64,000 nucleotides of DNA from Siphonodentalium dalli (Eukaryota > Mollusca > Scaphopoda > Gadilida > Siphonodentaliidae). Below, piece by piece: positions 1 through 11,910 of the stretch. A program made the position numbers and the translations under genes. Every line of letters begins with the position of its first letter. Position 1 is the stretch's first letter. Below the pieces are notes generated by a model. That model was not told the origin of the DNA, did not search any database, and worked only from the letters and a program-made list of their open reading frames with translations. Location: positions 164,602,394 to 164,666,393 of the forward strand of contig CP136069.1 of NCBI GenBank assembly GCA_032622095.1. Direction: 5' to 3'.

Positions 1-660
1 CAAATTTGGGTACCCAATTCACTTGGGTAGAAGTTTGTTACCCAATTGTGGGTAGAAAAGTTACACAACGTGCAATTTTTCACCCAATTTGTGCCACATA
101 AACCTCACCCAACTTGTTGTGTAACTTTCACCCAATTCGGTCTCGAGTATAATGTCCAAGGTGACCCAAGGCAAATGTGCAAACATTATACACGTCTGTA
201 AAACATAACCACTAAGAAGAACATGGAGAAATAAATACACTTTATTCTTATATTAATTATTGATAGCTCTCCAATAACGAAATTTTGCGTGGTGAAACCA
301 TTGTTATGTTAACACAACTGTTACAGTGATTTATCAAGAGACATCGTTGATCGCGTATTAAGTTCACATATTTAATTTAAGTATAATTTTCAGAATATTT
401 TGTAATGCTTTGACCTATTCCAAAGTTTACTGTCCAGTTTTGATTAAACTTTAGTATCTAATTGGACATTACTCGACAATGCTACTGTAACAGTAATGTT
501 TACGTATACATAACAGCGGTTTCAATATGCGAAATCTCCTTATTAATACTGATTTAAACATTTCCAATCAGATTTATAATTACATGAACATACAAAGGTT
601 GACAAAATAATAGAATGACAATGCTGGATGATTTATGTATATGATGTGTACCTGATGAGA
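1..660. other. AT-rich non-coding DNA, probable transposon end at the left edge
   Basis: The first 145 bases carry repeated CACCCAAT/TTGGGT words and an inverted pair GTTACACAAC / GTTGTGTAAC, suggesting the remnant of a foldback element cut by the window edge. The rest shows no coding signal. Confidence 0.35.
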
Positions 661-664
661 GGGG

Positions 665-872
665 AGAACAAAACGGGAGGGGAGTGGGAGGGGATGGGGG
701 ATGGGGGATAGGGAGAGGAGAGAGAGGTGAGGGGGAGAGGATGGATATGGGAAGGAGAGGGGGAAGGAGAGGGGAGGGAAAGAGGGAAGGAGAGAGCGAT
801 AGAAGAAGAGAGGGAAGGAGAGAGAGAGGGACAGAGAGAGAGAGAGAGGAAAGGAGAGAGAGATTATGATGT
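665..872. repeat. Purine-rich GA/GGA low-complexity tract
   Basis: About 200 bases are almost pure G and A on the + strand (GGGAGGGGATGGGGGATGGG, then GAGAGAGAGAGAGAGG). Apparent reading frames on both strands (Arg/Glu/Gly-rich, or Ser/Leu/Pro-rich) are a by-product of the composition. Confidence 0.9.
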
Positions 873-1489
873 TACACATGATATATTTATGCGGGACGAT
901 TCTTCGTTGTTAATATACTGACAATAAGAACAACATCTATATATTTTCACAAGTACTTGTTGATGATAGCTGTTTCACATGCTTTTATCAAATGTATCCT
1001 GTTTCACATGAACCCCCTTCGACTGCCTTGTGTCCCTTTAAATCGGGTTTAATGTGATGCGAAACACTCCGGCAGGATAATCAAATAGAAAATAGAATAA
1101 TCTTGCTATTGTGGTTATGTTTACGAATATTAATTCAAATTGACAACACACACCACATCATTCGCATATATTATTTAAATGCAATGACTCTCGATTGCGA
1201 AATAATTTGTGTTTGTTTATTGCCGATAGTTGCGTCCCGAATCCAGATGTAAATATTTATAATTGGGCATAATTCAGACGATGATTTCTAAGGGGTGGTA
1301 TGGTCGATTTCTTTGAAAATTTTGGCGATGTTAGTAGAATGCTACATTCCCCAGGTTGGCTTCACGCACCCGAACAAGTCTATAATATGTCTTTAAACTT
1401 GATATGACGAATAGGACATCAAGTCGTATTGAGTCGTATGCAATAAGTTTCAAATCCACCCACCGATGGATGCGCAAAAGAAATAGTAC

Positions 1490-1826
1490 TTCGATAATTC
1501 AAATGAACTTAGCGAACTAACAATACGATATCTGAAACCCTACCATCAACAGAGACCCAACACATATAAACTAGCCGCTCTATTTAACTCCCGAAATCGT
1601 AAGACGGTTAAAAACATGTCACTATGTATTAAGAAGGTTCTTGAAATATTACCCCCCCCGAGGCTTAATACCACCAGTATGTCGAAACAGTGTAACTAAC
1701 GAATATCAACCACCCCATTCCTATTTTATTGACCACGTATTGTATGTATGTATGTATGTATACACATATGTATATAATGTCTTATTGGCGAGTAGAATAA
1801 ACTGAATTGAATTGAAATGCGAGAAA
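1490..1826 (+). mobile_element. 3' fragment of a non-LTR retrotransposon
   Basis: From about 1540 a frame reads NTYKLAALFNSRNRKTVK and NMSLCIKKVLEI before TAA at 1698. It resembles the extreme C-terminus of jockey/CR1-type reverse transcriptase proteins. It is followed by a short 3' UTR with (TGTA)n and ends in CTGAATTGAATTGAAA, a tandem-pentamer tail typical of these elements. The upstream part is degraded or absent. The family call is from the tail and general resemblance only. Confidence 0.5.
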
Positions 1827-2049
1827 CGTATTTGCATGGCAACAGATAACACCCACCCATTTCATATATTTTACTTCCATAAGGGATTTTCTATTTACAG
1901 ATCTTCTTCATATCAAGTGTCAGGAGTTGGCATGACACCATGGCATCCAACAGTGCACATGACTGCTGGCCGATCTATGCAGATGACGACAATCCCAAAA
2001 CATATGACAGATTACTACTGAATACCTCCGCGGGGTCGGGCTGTAAATG

Positions 2050-2515
2050 TAAGTACTCAAACACCGCCCGGACCAGCCCGGACCACCCATGTGGAGTATA
2101 GGGGTGATTTTAGTGGCAATATATGTGCGGGGGTATGTCCGCCGCGAATGAAGCTAACAGCCCGGACAGCCCCGGTGGTGTCTAGGGTGATTTGAGTGGA
2201 CATAACCGCGTGGGGATTTCATGGAAATCCATCGATACACGCACGGTGGTCACGACCGAACAGAAGTGGCGATATTAACCCATAATTTGCAAGATTCAGC
2301 CAGAATTACAAATTTGTGCCCGCAATAACAAGACTCGCAGCCCGGATCTCCGTATCGCCCTCGTACCAATAATAACTCCATACATATATGTAGCGGAATT
2401 ACCGTCGACTACATTCACGAAGAAACAAGGGCGAATCACCCACAAAAGCCGGGTAATTAACCCCAAAATGCCGCCGTCGCCGAATATGTTTACGGCTAAC
2501 GAAGTTGGTTTAAGC
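2050..2515 (+). repeat. About 360-bp satellite, forward copy (left of the retrotransposon)
   Basis: It contains the words GCCCGGACCAGCCCGGACC, GGTGATTTTAGTGG, ATATATGTAGCGGAA, ACCGTCGACTACATTCACG and CCGCCGTCGCCGAATATGTT, shared with the arrays at 6441-8940. It is separated from those arrays by the minus-strand retrotransposon. Confidence 0.8.
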
Positions 2516-3132
2516 ATAGTTTATTTGTCCACCAAATATGTAATATACATAATATAAATTGAACGAGGGAATACACAAGGAATTAATATAATGTATATGG
2601 TAATATGTGATATATCTGGTAGAAAGGGAGAACGACAGTAAGCACATGGCTTTTCAGGTGTCGTTCTCCCCATGTATCATCTAGGCCCCCTGTATAATAT
2701 AATATATAAATCATCATGGAATTTGACGTTAGTGTCGGGACCGGACAGTAGATAGATAATTCGGATATTACATTGGTCCTGTGATTTTTTGGGTATAAAG
2801 AATAAGAGGAGAATTTTAGATAAGAAGACAAAGATGGAGGGGAGTGGTGAGGGGAGTGGAATGGAACGGATTTTTCATTTTATTACATGTTAGGTATGAT
2901 GCTTAAGATGCTGCTGACCGATTTATAATTAAGCAACTAAAATCGTTGTGTGTGGATAATAATTTTTTGGAATTCTTCAAAAATAGTTAGATTCGTTTGT
3001 AGACTCATTGTATCGTCGCCATTGAGGAAAGTATAAACTGAGAGAACTATTGTGTCTGGGATCTTTCCAAGAAGAATTTGCCTATGTGAACGGTAACGCC
3101 GACATTGGAATATGTATAGTAGTAGCTATCTT

Positions 3133-4032
3133 CTATTTGGCAACAAACACAGCGATCAGTGACAGAGATATAATTTTGGTATTTGTGCGCGTTAGGTCAC
3201 TACAATAGTTTCTAAGACGTATGTGGATTACTTGTGCTTTTCTTGTGTAACAATATTTGAAGCGTGAATTCTTCTTTTTATGACTAGTGTTTATTGTTGT
3301 TCTAAATTCGTCGTAATTCACTATGTCGCGTGTGCTCATCGGCAGTGAATTCCAGAGGGCTGCTGTATTTAATATGAATGACCGGTCGTGTGAATTGGCG
3401 TTAAATTGGGGTAGCCGAAAGTTTTTTGAGTTACGGGTATTAATTTTCGATACCTCGGATACAAGTGGGGGAACTAAGTTTTGTAGGTACTCCGGGGCCG
3501 AATTATAGATCATTTTGCGATATAAATAGAGTTTCGAATTTTAACGTCTCTTTTTTAGAGTCTCCCAACCTGCTTCAATTATAAGGTTATTATTACTCGT
3601 GGATCTGGTACATCCTGTTACAATACGCGCAGCTTCTAGTTGTATATCTTCCAACTTGTCAGATTCTGCTATTGTGCAATTGTCCCAGATAACGTTTGCG
3701 TATTCTATGATTGGTCTTACAAGAGTGAAATAACATTTTTCTAGGGTTTCTCTATTAAGAACGTATTTTTGTTTTTGTAACATATATATTCGATACCATG
3801 CAAGTTTAGATATAGACGCAATATGGGCCTTCCATGAGCAATTGTTTTCAAAAACGACACCAATGTGTTTGTGGTTTGATACTGTGTTCAATGGGACATT
3901 GTTCATATATAAGTTTGGGTGATTCAAAGGGTTTTGTTTACGTGATATGCACATAGCTTCTGATTTACTGGCATTTAATTTTACTCGCCATCTCTTCGAC
4001 CATGCTTCTAGTGTGTTTATGTCGTTTTGCAA
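3133..4032 (-). pseudogene. Retrotransposon 1: thumb and C-terminal region
   Basis: It continues in the same frame as the reverse transcriptase after its stop: DINTLEAWSKRWRVKLNASK, then NHKHIGVVFENNCSW (the H.KHIGV..D..L motif) and TLVRPIIEYANVIWD. A stop near 3541 breaks it; it then resumes with IYNSAPEYLQNLVPPLVS, LNTAALWNSLP and VIHIRLRNYCSDL. Downstream (about 3130-2960, minus) remnants of the terminal zinc-knuckle and a TIVLSVYTFLNGDD-like tail can still be read across stops. Confidence 0.82.
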
Positions 4033-4035
4033 TAT

Positions 4036-4686
4036 TTAGGCACTTTGTATCGGGTCTTTAATAGGCAGAAATATGGACGTATCGTCAGCAAATAGTCTAA
4101 TGTCACTTTTAATTCCTTTAACAATGTCGTTAATGTAGGCTAAAAATAAAATCGGCCCAAGGACGGATCCTTGGGGCACACCAGCTTTAACCCCTCCCCA
4201 AGAAGAAGATTCTGAGCCTAAAACTACTCTTTGCTCGCGGTTTGTTAAATATGATTCAATCCATCTGAGAAGATTACCTGTGATACCCATTCTTTTAAAT
4301 TTATAAACTAAACCACGGTGCCAAACTTTGTCGAATGCTTTGCTTATATCGAAGAATAAGACTCTGACATCCTGGCCTTCGTCCAAACTTTTACTAATTT
4401 CGTGATAAATTTCGCATAATTGGTGTGATGTTGACTGCCCGGGAGGAATCCAGTTTTGGTGTTTGCACAGTAAACTATTTTTGGTAAGAAATGTGAGTAG
4501 ATGTTTGGCTATGCATTTCTCGTATACTTTACCAATACAACTTAATAGGGATATGGGTCTGTAGTTTCCTGGGTCTGTTGGGTCTCCTTTTATAAAAATT
4601 GGAACAACATTTGCACGTTTCCATTCATCGGGGAAGAAAGAGTTTTCCATGAATGTTTTAAACATTATTTTCAATGGATGATGCAA
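4036..4686 (-). pseudogene. Retrotransposon 1: reverse transcriptase core
   Basis: About 216 codons are open, with the motifs in order: FFPDEWKRANVVPIFIKGD, NYRPISLLSC, GQSTSHQLCE, LFFDISKAFDKVWHRGL, GVPQGSVLGPILFLAYIND and IRLFADDTSIF. The catalytic aspartates are present (F-D-I-S in motif A; F-A-D-D in motif C). The frame ends at a TAA just after the catalytic motif and the same frame continues beyond it, so a single nonsense codon cuts the protein. QSGF is changed to the region around NWIPPGQ. Confidence 0.88.
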
Positions 4687-4687
4687 G

Positions 4688-5154
4688 CTAGGACATTTTT
4701 TTTAGAATGCGCGGACTTATCTCATCGTAACCGGAAGATTTATCAGTAACAAGATTTTTCAAGGTTTCTATTATATCCGATTCAGAGATTAATATTTCAT
4801 CTAGTTCTGGGATAGATTGCAATGGGATGTATTCTGGTATTGTGGCATTTGAGTCATCTATAGATGAAACACTACAGAAATAGTCATTAAAAGCTTCGGC
4901 TTTGTCATAGTTGGATGAATATGTACTGTTATTCCACGACAAGTACGGAATAGCTCTATTGCTGTTTTTTCTGAGAGTTTATTAAAGGTTTTCCACCAGG
5001 CAGATGAGGGTGTTTCTGGGTTATTCAGGATGTCTTGCATGTGCACTATGTGGTCAGATTTTGATTTGCTTACAAGGGAGATTACTTCGTTTCGTTTTTT
5101 GCTATAGTTTTTCCATGCGTTGATGGTATTATGAACTTTAGCTTTTTCATACAA
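4688..5154 (-). pseudogene. Retrotransposon 1: linker between endonuclease and reverse transcriptase
   Basis: Two overlapping frames carry a Lys-rich helical segment with SSAWWKTFNKLSEK (the W.K.....L motif of this region) and then KAEAFNDYFCSVSS and DKSSGYDEISPRILK. The last is the conserved lead-in (K..G.D.I....LK) to the reverse transcriptase. A frameshift separates the two halves, and another separates this region from the reverse transcriptase at about 4687. Confidence 0.78.
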
Positions 5155-5280
5155 GCGCTTTCGTTGTTTGATATGTTATTCCAGAATTTAACCATGCTGG
5201 TTCATCTTTCCTACAACGCACAATTTTACTTGGGACAAAAATATTGATCTGATCTTGTAAGAAAGTTGTTAGTACGTTGG

Positions 5281-6410
5281 TCATTTCACTGATGGGGGTA
5301 TTGAAAAGGTTTGTTTCCAGTCTTTTTCTAAGATTGACTTATCTAGATCTGTGAAATTTGCTTCATCGTAGTTAAATACACGCATAGTAAACGATTTCTG
5401 TTGAGATTTCTTTTCCGAAAATAGGATATCTACAAAGATAGGAATATGATAGCGAACATACTTTCCATGGAAGGGTTCAAGGGTTCCACTTTCAAAAACA
5501 GAGCAGTTTTTATTTACCAGGACAACATCGATAAGTGTTTCCGAATATTCAGTAAAATTGGTAGATTCCGTTATTAACTGTTTTAATGTTAGTTGATTAC
5601 ATACTGTTGAGATTCTGTTATTTGATGGGCAATATTGGTTTTCATTAAGGTCTCCTATGTTTATCAGGTTATGGGGGGATAGGTCACGTGCCGAATCTAA
5701 CATAGTTGTAATTTCAGTCCAACAGTTGTATTTGGGGGTCTATATATAGCACCGATTAGGCTTCTGGTATTTCCATGGCATAGTTCTATCCAAACGCTTT
5801 CTATTCCCGGGTGTTCGAGATCGATTCGCCGTCTATATGCTATGTTATTCCTTATGTAGACTATTACCCCACCATATGAATGAGCCCTGTCCCTTCGCTC
5901 CAGTTCGCCAAAACCTTGAACTAGTAATCGTTCGTTGGGGATGTTTACACTTAACCATGTCTCTGTGAAACATCAGATATCAAAGTTAGGCATTTCGGTA
6001 CTAATAATATCTATCTTGGGAGTCACACTTTGAACATTTAAATGCATAATTTTTACGTTTTGATTCGTATCGGGGCCCGGATTAGGGTGGATGTCACCTT
6101 CGAGGATGATTAAATTGTATATCCAATTGGAGGTATTTTGTAAGTTTTTCGAAGTAGAAAGTCGAGTCATTTGGTTATTAACCATCCACATAAGATCGTT
6201 TTTTTTATCCCATATTGATTGGTGTTCGAGCAATAGGAAGACTATTAAGTAGAGAACAATAGTTTCAAGTGTGGCTCCTTTCATGTAGTATTTGAAGCAC
6301 GATATTAAAAGCTTTGAAGAAGAATAATTACAACGAGATTTTGTGTGTACTCGGGTTGTGCGGTCATGGAACATGCCCACCCGTGATCTATATTCACTTA
6401 ATTGTGTCAT
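5281..6410 (-). pseudogene. Retrotransposon 1: leader and endonuclease region, broken
   Basis: The 6410-5973 part holds a Ser/Lys-rich leader, a hydrophobic stretch, then LEGDIHPNPGPDTNQ and IMHLNVQSV, the usual opening strand of the endonuclease. Around 5870-5800 the minus strand still shows GGVIVYIRNNIAYRR. The 5703-5281 part has NIGDLNENQY (the GDFN-type catalytic motif), LIDVVLVN and VRYHIPIFVD (the SDH.P-type end motif, degenerate). The three pieces lie in different frames with stops between, so no continuous endonuclease can be made. Confidence 0.8.
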
Positions 6411-6440
6411 TATAGTATTTGTAATTTACCATTGGAAGTT

Positions 6441-7450
6441 AACAGCCAGGACCAGCCCGGACCGCCCCTGTTGCGTCTAGTGGTGATTTTAGTGGACATA
6501 TCTGTGCGTGGGTGTCATGGACCCACATACGCACGGACGATGGTCACGGCTAAATAGAAGTAACGATATCAACCCCGAAACTTACCAGATTCATCCAGAA
6601 TTACAAAATTGTGCCCGCAATAACAAGACTCGCTGCCCGGACCACCGTATCGCCGTCATACATGCAGCTAATAACTCCTTACAGATATGTTGCGTAACTA
6701 CCGTCGACTACACTCACGAAGAAACAAGGCTGAATCACCCACCAAACCTGGCAATTAACCCCCAAAATGCGCCGTCGCCGAATATGTTTACGGCCAACGA
6801 AGCTAACAGCCCGGAACAGCCAGGACCGCCCTGTTTCGTCTAGGGGTGATTTTAGAGGCCATATATGTGCGTGTGTGTCACAAAATCCCACATACGCACG
6901 GACGGTGGTCACGACCAAACAGAAGTGACGATATTAACCCATAAACTTACAAGATTCAGCCAGAATTACAAAAGTGTGCCCCTAATAACAAGACTCGCAG
7001 CTCGGACCCCCGTATCGCCGTCGTACAGCTAATAACTCCTTACATGTATGTAGCGGAACTACCGTCGAATACATTCACGAAGAGACAAGGGCGAATCACC
7101 CACCAAAGCCGGGCAATTAACCCCCAAAATGCCGCCGTCGCCGAATAAGTTTACCGCTAACGAAGCTAAAAGCCCGGACCAACCTGGACCGCCCCTGTGG
7201 CGTCTTATAGTGGTGATTTTAGTGGCCACATACGTACGGACGGTGGTCACGGCCAAACAGAAGTGGCGATATTAACCATTAAACTTACCAGATTCAGCCA
7301 GAATTACACAATTGTGCCCGCAACAAGCCCGGACCCCCGTAATGCCCTCATACAGCTAATAACTCCTCACATATATATGTTGCGGAAGTACCGTCGACTA
7401 CACTCACGAAGAAACAAGGGCGAATCACCACAATAGCCTGGCAATTAACC
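6441..7450 (+). repeat. About 360-bp satellite, forward arm (roughly three units)
   Basis: Units start near 6441, 6801 and 7161, each with AGCCCGGACC-type words, then GGTGATTTTAGTGG, CGGACGGTGGTCACG, CAGATTCAGCCAGAATTACA, AACTACCGTCGACTAC, CGAAGAAACAAGG and CGCCGTCGCCGAATA. Spacing is about 360 bp and divergence is moderate. No conserved coding frame runs through the units. Confidence 0.85.
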
Positions 7451-7459
7451 CAAAAAATG

Positions 7460-8940
7460 GCTACTAAAATCACCCTAGACACCGCAGTGGCGAACATATT
7501 CGCCGATGACGGCATTTTGAGGGTTAATAGCGACACTTCTGTGTGGCCGCGAGCCCTGTCCGTGCGTGTGCGTTGGTTGCCATCACACCCCCACACATAT
7601 ATTGCCATTAAAATCACCACTAGACGCAACAGGCCTAGGGCCGGTCCGGCCTGGTCCGGGCTGTTTTAGCTTCGTTATTCGTAAACATATTCGGCAACGG
7701 CGGCATTTTGGGGGTTAATTAACAAGCTTTGGTGGGTGATTCGCCCTTGTTTCTTCGTGAGTGTAGTTGACGGTAGTTCCGCAACATATATGCAAGGAGT
7801 TATTAGCTGTACGATGGCATTGCGGGGGTCCGGGCTGCGAGTCTTTTTGTTGCGGGCACAATATTGTATTTATGGCTGAATCTGTTTATGGATTAATTTC
7901 GGCACTTATGTTTGGCCGTGACCACCGTCCGTACGTATGTGGGTTTATATGACACCCAGTCACTGATATGGCCACTAATATCTCCACTAGACACCACAGT
8001 GGCGGTCCAGGCTGGTCCGGGCTGTTAGCTTCGTTATTCGTAAACATATTCGGCGACGGCGGCATTTTGGGAGTTAATTGCCCGGCTTTGGTGGGTGATT
8101 CGCCCTTGTTTATTCGTGAATGTAGTCGACGGTAGTTCCGCTACATATAAGTAAGGAAATATTAGCTGTACGACGGCGATACAGGGGTCCGGGGTGCGAC
8201 TCTTGTTATTGGGGGCACAATTTTGTAATTCTGGCTGAATCTATTTAGTTTCGGGGTTAATATCGTCACTTCTGTTTGGCTGTGACCACCGTCCGTGCGT
8301 GTGTGGGTTTCTATGACACCCACGCACTGATATGGCAACTAAACTCACCACTAGACACAACAGCGGCGGTCCGGGCTGGTCCGGACTGTTAGCTTCGTTA
8401 GGCGTAAACATATTCGGCGACGGCTGCATTTTGGGGTTAATTTCCATGCTTTGGTGGGTGATTCGCCCTTGTTTCTTCCTGAATGTAGTCGACGGTAGTT
8501 CAGCTACATATATGTATGGAGTTATTAGCGGTACGACGGCGATACGGGGTTCCGGGCTGCGAGTTTTGTTATTGCGGGCACAAATTTGAAATTCTGGCTG
8601 AATCTGGCAAATTATGGGTTAATATCGCCACTTCTGTTCGGCCGTAACCACCGTGTGTGTATCGATGGCTTTCTATGACCCCCGCACGGTGATGTCCACT
8701 CAAATCACCCCTAGACACCACCCGGGCTGTCCGGGTTGTTAGCTTCATTCGCGGCGAACATATTCGCCGATGGCGGCATTTTGAGGGGTAATAGCGATAC
8801 TTCTGTGTGACAGCGACTCCTGTCCGTGCGTGTGTGGGTTTGCATGACCCCCCCCGCACATATACTGCCACTACAATAACCCCTATACTCCGCATGGGTG
8901 GTCCGGGCTGGTCCGGGCGGTGTTTAGTCACACCGCTCAA
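7460..8940 (-). repeat. About 360-bp satellite, inverted arm (roughly four units)
   Basis: The same words appear as reverse complements (TATTCGGCGACGGCGGCATT, TTGTTTCTTCGTGA, GTAGTCGACGGTAGTTC, GGTCCGGGCTGGTCCGGGC near 7650, 8010, 8380, 8735 and 8910). Together with 6441-7450 this forms a large inverted repeat centred at about 7455. Confidence 0.85.
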
Positions 8941-9117
8941 GCTTGTACTCTCACAACTTGAATGTGGTTCGGTGTCAACGTTACGTCTTCGTATAGTTTT
9001 TCAATGCTGCCCAATTTCAACACAAACTGGAGAGTATTTAAAAAATAATCCCATTATTTCTCCAAGTTTTGAAGCACCATTTGGATTTCGATATAGAAAT
9101 GGAACGTAGAGTTACAG

Positions 9118-9567
9118 CACGGTGGGGAATCACGTGGTTTCGAGTTGATGAGTATCACTCATTCAAAATGGCCGATGCGAAGAAAAAGGTAATACACTAG
9201 GATAATTATATATTACATAGTATTTTGGTATCTACGAGAATATGCTATACTATTTTTCCAACAACTGGGTCCAATCTAACAGATGTTTGCTCTAAAATTC
9301 TGACCAAAGTTCTCAGTCGAATGATTCTCTCAGATGTACGGAATTGTGTATTCCACGAACCTCCGACTGGAGAATGTTATAAAAAACCACTGAGTATTTG
9401 CGAACAAATATGGCATCAACTTGTTTTAAAAATAAACTGGCATATGGTTGTAACAGTCTAAATGCTATTTTTTGCGTCAGTTCCTCATATATTATATTGT
9501 TGTGCGTTTGTACATTTTGAATGTGTGGTACTCACCAATCTCGAAACCGCGTGATTCCCCACCGTGC
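9118..9567. mobile_element. 450-bp foldback element with about 37-bp terminal inverted repeats
   Basis: The left end GCACGGTGGGGAATCACG...GTTTCGAG and the right end CTCGAAACC...GTGATTCCCCACCGTGC are inverted copies with about five mismatches over 37 bases. The interior is AT-rich and has no recognisable transposase. No clear target-site duplication was seen, so the superfamily is not assigned. Confidence 0.65.
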
Positions 9568-9712
9568 GTACGTGAACCATGTAAATGGGTGTGGTTTTGT
9601 TGTCAGTCAAGGAATATTTTTTATACAGAAAAACGTTCGTATAGATGTATCTGATTTACCGAGATTTATCTGAATTGTTCATCTGTATAAAAGTAATACC
9701 TACTTCTATATG

Positions 9713-10229
9713 TTAACCCTTTCGTGACGCGAGCTGCGCTGGCGCAACATCAGAGACCCTGTGCCAATGCATTCTCTTATATATGCGAGTCGACCATAGG
9801 TCGCCTCGCATATATAAGAGAATGTATTGGCCTAATAAATATTTATCTTCTTTTTTTTAGCAATTTTTCTTACATTCTTTAACAATTTTTTTATTTATTT
9901 TTTATAATTTTTTCTTACATTCTTTAACAGTTTATTTTTTTTAAACATTTTTTTTTACAATTTTTTCTTGCATTCTATAACAATTTTCATCATTTTTTTC
10001 TTATATTCTTTAGCAATTTTATAATTTTTTATCATTATTTCTTACATACTTATCATTTTATTTTCATTTATTTTACATTCTTTAACAATTATAACAATAA
10101 TATAAAATGTGTTATGCCAAGGCTCTCTTATATATGCGAGGCGACCTGTGGTCGACTCGCATATATAAGATAATATATTAGCACAGGGTTTTCGCAAACG
10201 TTCAGAAGCTCCAGTCATAAAAGGGTTAA
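9713..10229. mobile_element. TTAA-flanked palindromic MITE, copy 1
   Basis: It begins TTAACCCTTTCGTGACG and ends AAAAGGGTTAA, so TTAA target sites flank CCCTTT/AAAGGG inverted ends, as in piggyBac-type elements. Inside are two palindromes of about 67 bp built on CCAATGCATTCTCTTATATA...; the first has lost some symmetry at its start and the second is degenerate. An AT-rich spacer with repeated TTCTTACATTCTTTAACA separates them. Confidence 0.75.
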
Positions 10230-10466
10230 AACTGTGTTTTAACGCAGTTATAATGGACTCTCAACCCGACAGAAAAATGCGATCAGAATACACAGCACAT
10301 GTCTTGTCGATATACAATATGGAGAGTGTTTTGCTTGTGTATATCGTGCATATAACCATGTGTAAATATGCAAGCTACCGGGCCGGTAGTACCGGCATCT
10401 GACCGCTTATGTTTATTAAAAAAATAGGCTTGAACCGTTGAATAATATTGATATTTTTCTCGTCAG

Positions 10467-10617
10467 ATGTCCACATGCAATGGATCACCCCACCACCAAA
10501 GGAAATAAAGCAAGAAGAGCCGTTCAATACTCAGTTTAATTTTTCTGTTGATGATGAGTTCTATCAATGGGCGTTTAATGTTGCACCGATATTTGCAAAC
10601 ATTAAAACCAAAAACCA
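10467..10617 (+). CDS. Receptor guanylyl cyclase exon A: ectodomain segment
   Basis: This is a 151-bp exon with acceptor TTTTTCTCGTCAG and donor CA|GTGAGT. It starts with two bases of a split codon and ends with two. The open frame reads VHMQWITPPPKEIKQ and continues with FSVDDEFYQWAFNVAP to IKTKN, with no stop; the other two frames contain stops. The residue mix (aromatic, acidic, no Cys) suits a folded extracellular segment. Its end phase (2) fits exactly the frame of the exon at 17598, and the junction would create an N-Q-T glycosylation sequon. I do not recognise the domain. Assignment to the cyclase gene rests on strand, phase agreement and order, not on a motif, so it is weaker than for the downstream exons. 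Confidence 0.7.
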
Positions 10618-11910
10618 GTGAGTATATGCGCTAGTAGGCTATTTATGTAATATGGTCATAGGCAAAGCATACATAGGGGCCCTCAGTTGAACCTCAATGC
10701 ATTTGGATTTGTATATTGGTGTAAACATGCATGTACCGCAAATGGAGCAATGTATAGAACATTTATAAATCACAAATATCGACACTATCGTCGAAGGGTC
10801 GAAGCGGAAGACGTTCAGTCGCGCACGCTATATACATTCAATAGAGAGTAATCAATTGCATGAATTGGTTTCGATGATTATGTGACATAATTCACGAGGG
10901 GAGCCGGGCTTTACCAATAGGACCGGCTATACCCGAGTGAATTATGTCACATAATCATCGAAACCAATTGATTATTCTGTTTATTACACACTTTCAACCA
11001 CTAAAAGTTGCTAATTCTAAAGATGTGACAAAAGATATGACAAAATAAGCCCAGATCAGCCGATTCTCCCACTTTGAACCCCAACGTACAGTTGCGCGTG
11101 CAGTTACGCGGATGGACACATAATTTATGGAGATGACATTAAGCTCTGGCATGTTGCATATATATGGGACGGTGAGGTGAATAACTTCTTTCCCGACACA
11201 CATTGGAAAAATGCTTCGAGAAATGTAAAATTTAAATAAATAAACCTAGATCATTGTGTGCATGGAACAAGAGCGAACAAATGCCCCAAACATTTAAGTG
11301 ACTATCAATGGCTAGAAAATAACTGTCATCAGTGCATCAAACTAATCAGTGAAATTATTTGCATGTGTATCAACTCAGATGATCTGAGATGATCTGTTAC
11401 TCTCACAACACCTAAAGTATCCAAGTCCGGCATAGTGACTGCTTGTTATTTAGTATAATTGAAGTTGCTCCACTAATCTAACAAAATTGGTATGGAATAA
11501 TGCTATATAATAGGCTGATTGAACGACTAATCAGGAAATAGATAGAAATTATGGAATTGTGTGTATCATGCACATAACCTAGGTTTGAAGATATCAGTAA
11601 TTTATAAAATAATGTTTCCAATTGCAGCCTGGTCAATATCCTCTCTATGTAATTAATTTCAAACTATGTCAACTCTAGTTCTGTTGGAGCTTAACAACTG
11701 ACATGTCATGGATATGCCTACAAAATGTCAACAGTGACTCGAAAGTGAAGATTGAGTTCATGGTCCTGAGATGTTATCAGCTTAAAATGTATTACAGCCA
11801 AAAACACATGTTTGGCTCATGTAATAGCGTGCAGGGGAAAATGATATCTCATTGGATAAGGACGGTATATGTTGGGAAAACTAATTTTTTTTTTTAAATT
11901 GGATGCATAT
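10618..11910. other. Intron DNA, no gene seen
   Basis: Apart from the hairpin at 10863-10969, this AT-rich stretch shows no exon-like open frame with splice signals, no RNA gene and no clear repeat. Confidence 0.5.
10863..10969. repeat. Perfect 33-bp-arm hairpin
   Basis: AATTGGTTTCGATGATTATG...ATTCAC (10863-10895) is exactly reverse-complemented at 10937-10969, around a 41-base loop. It is probably a small foldback transposon in the first visible intron. No protein is encoded. Confidence 0.8.

Larger units (their letters stand above)
2880..6440 (-). mobile_element. APE-type non-LTR retrotransposon 1 (CR1/jockey-like), degraded
   Basis: Read on the minus strand this is a nearly complete but inactive element: a leader with GDIHPNPGP, an apurinic-type endonuclease, a reverse transcriptase and a C-terminal region ending near 3000. 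Frames are broken by at least one frameshift (near 4688) and in-frame stops (near 4036 and 3541). It splits the 360-bp satellite: satellite sequence resumes at 6441 in the same orientation as at 2050-2515. It lies antisense to the cyclase gene but upstream of its first recognised exon. Confidence 0.88.

Noticed and set aside
684-921. Open frames in the GA-rich tract
   Set aside because: Low-complexity composition on both strands explains them.
9168-9190. Possible first exon: ATGGCCGATGCGAAGAAAAAG followed by GTAATA
   Set aside because: It ends in phase 0, whereas the next receptor exon needs one base from its predecessor, it has no signal peptide, and it lies inside a foldback element.
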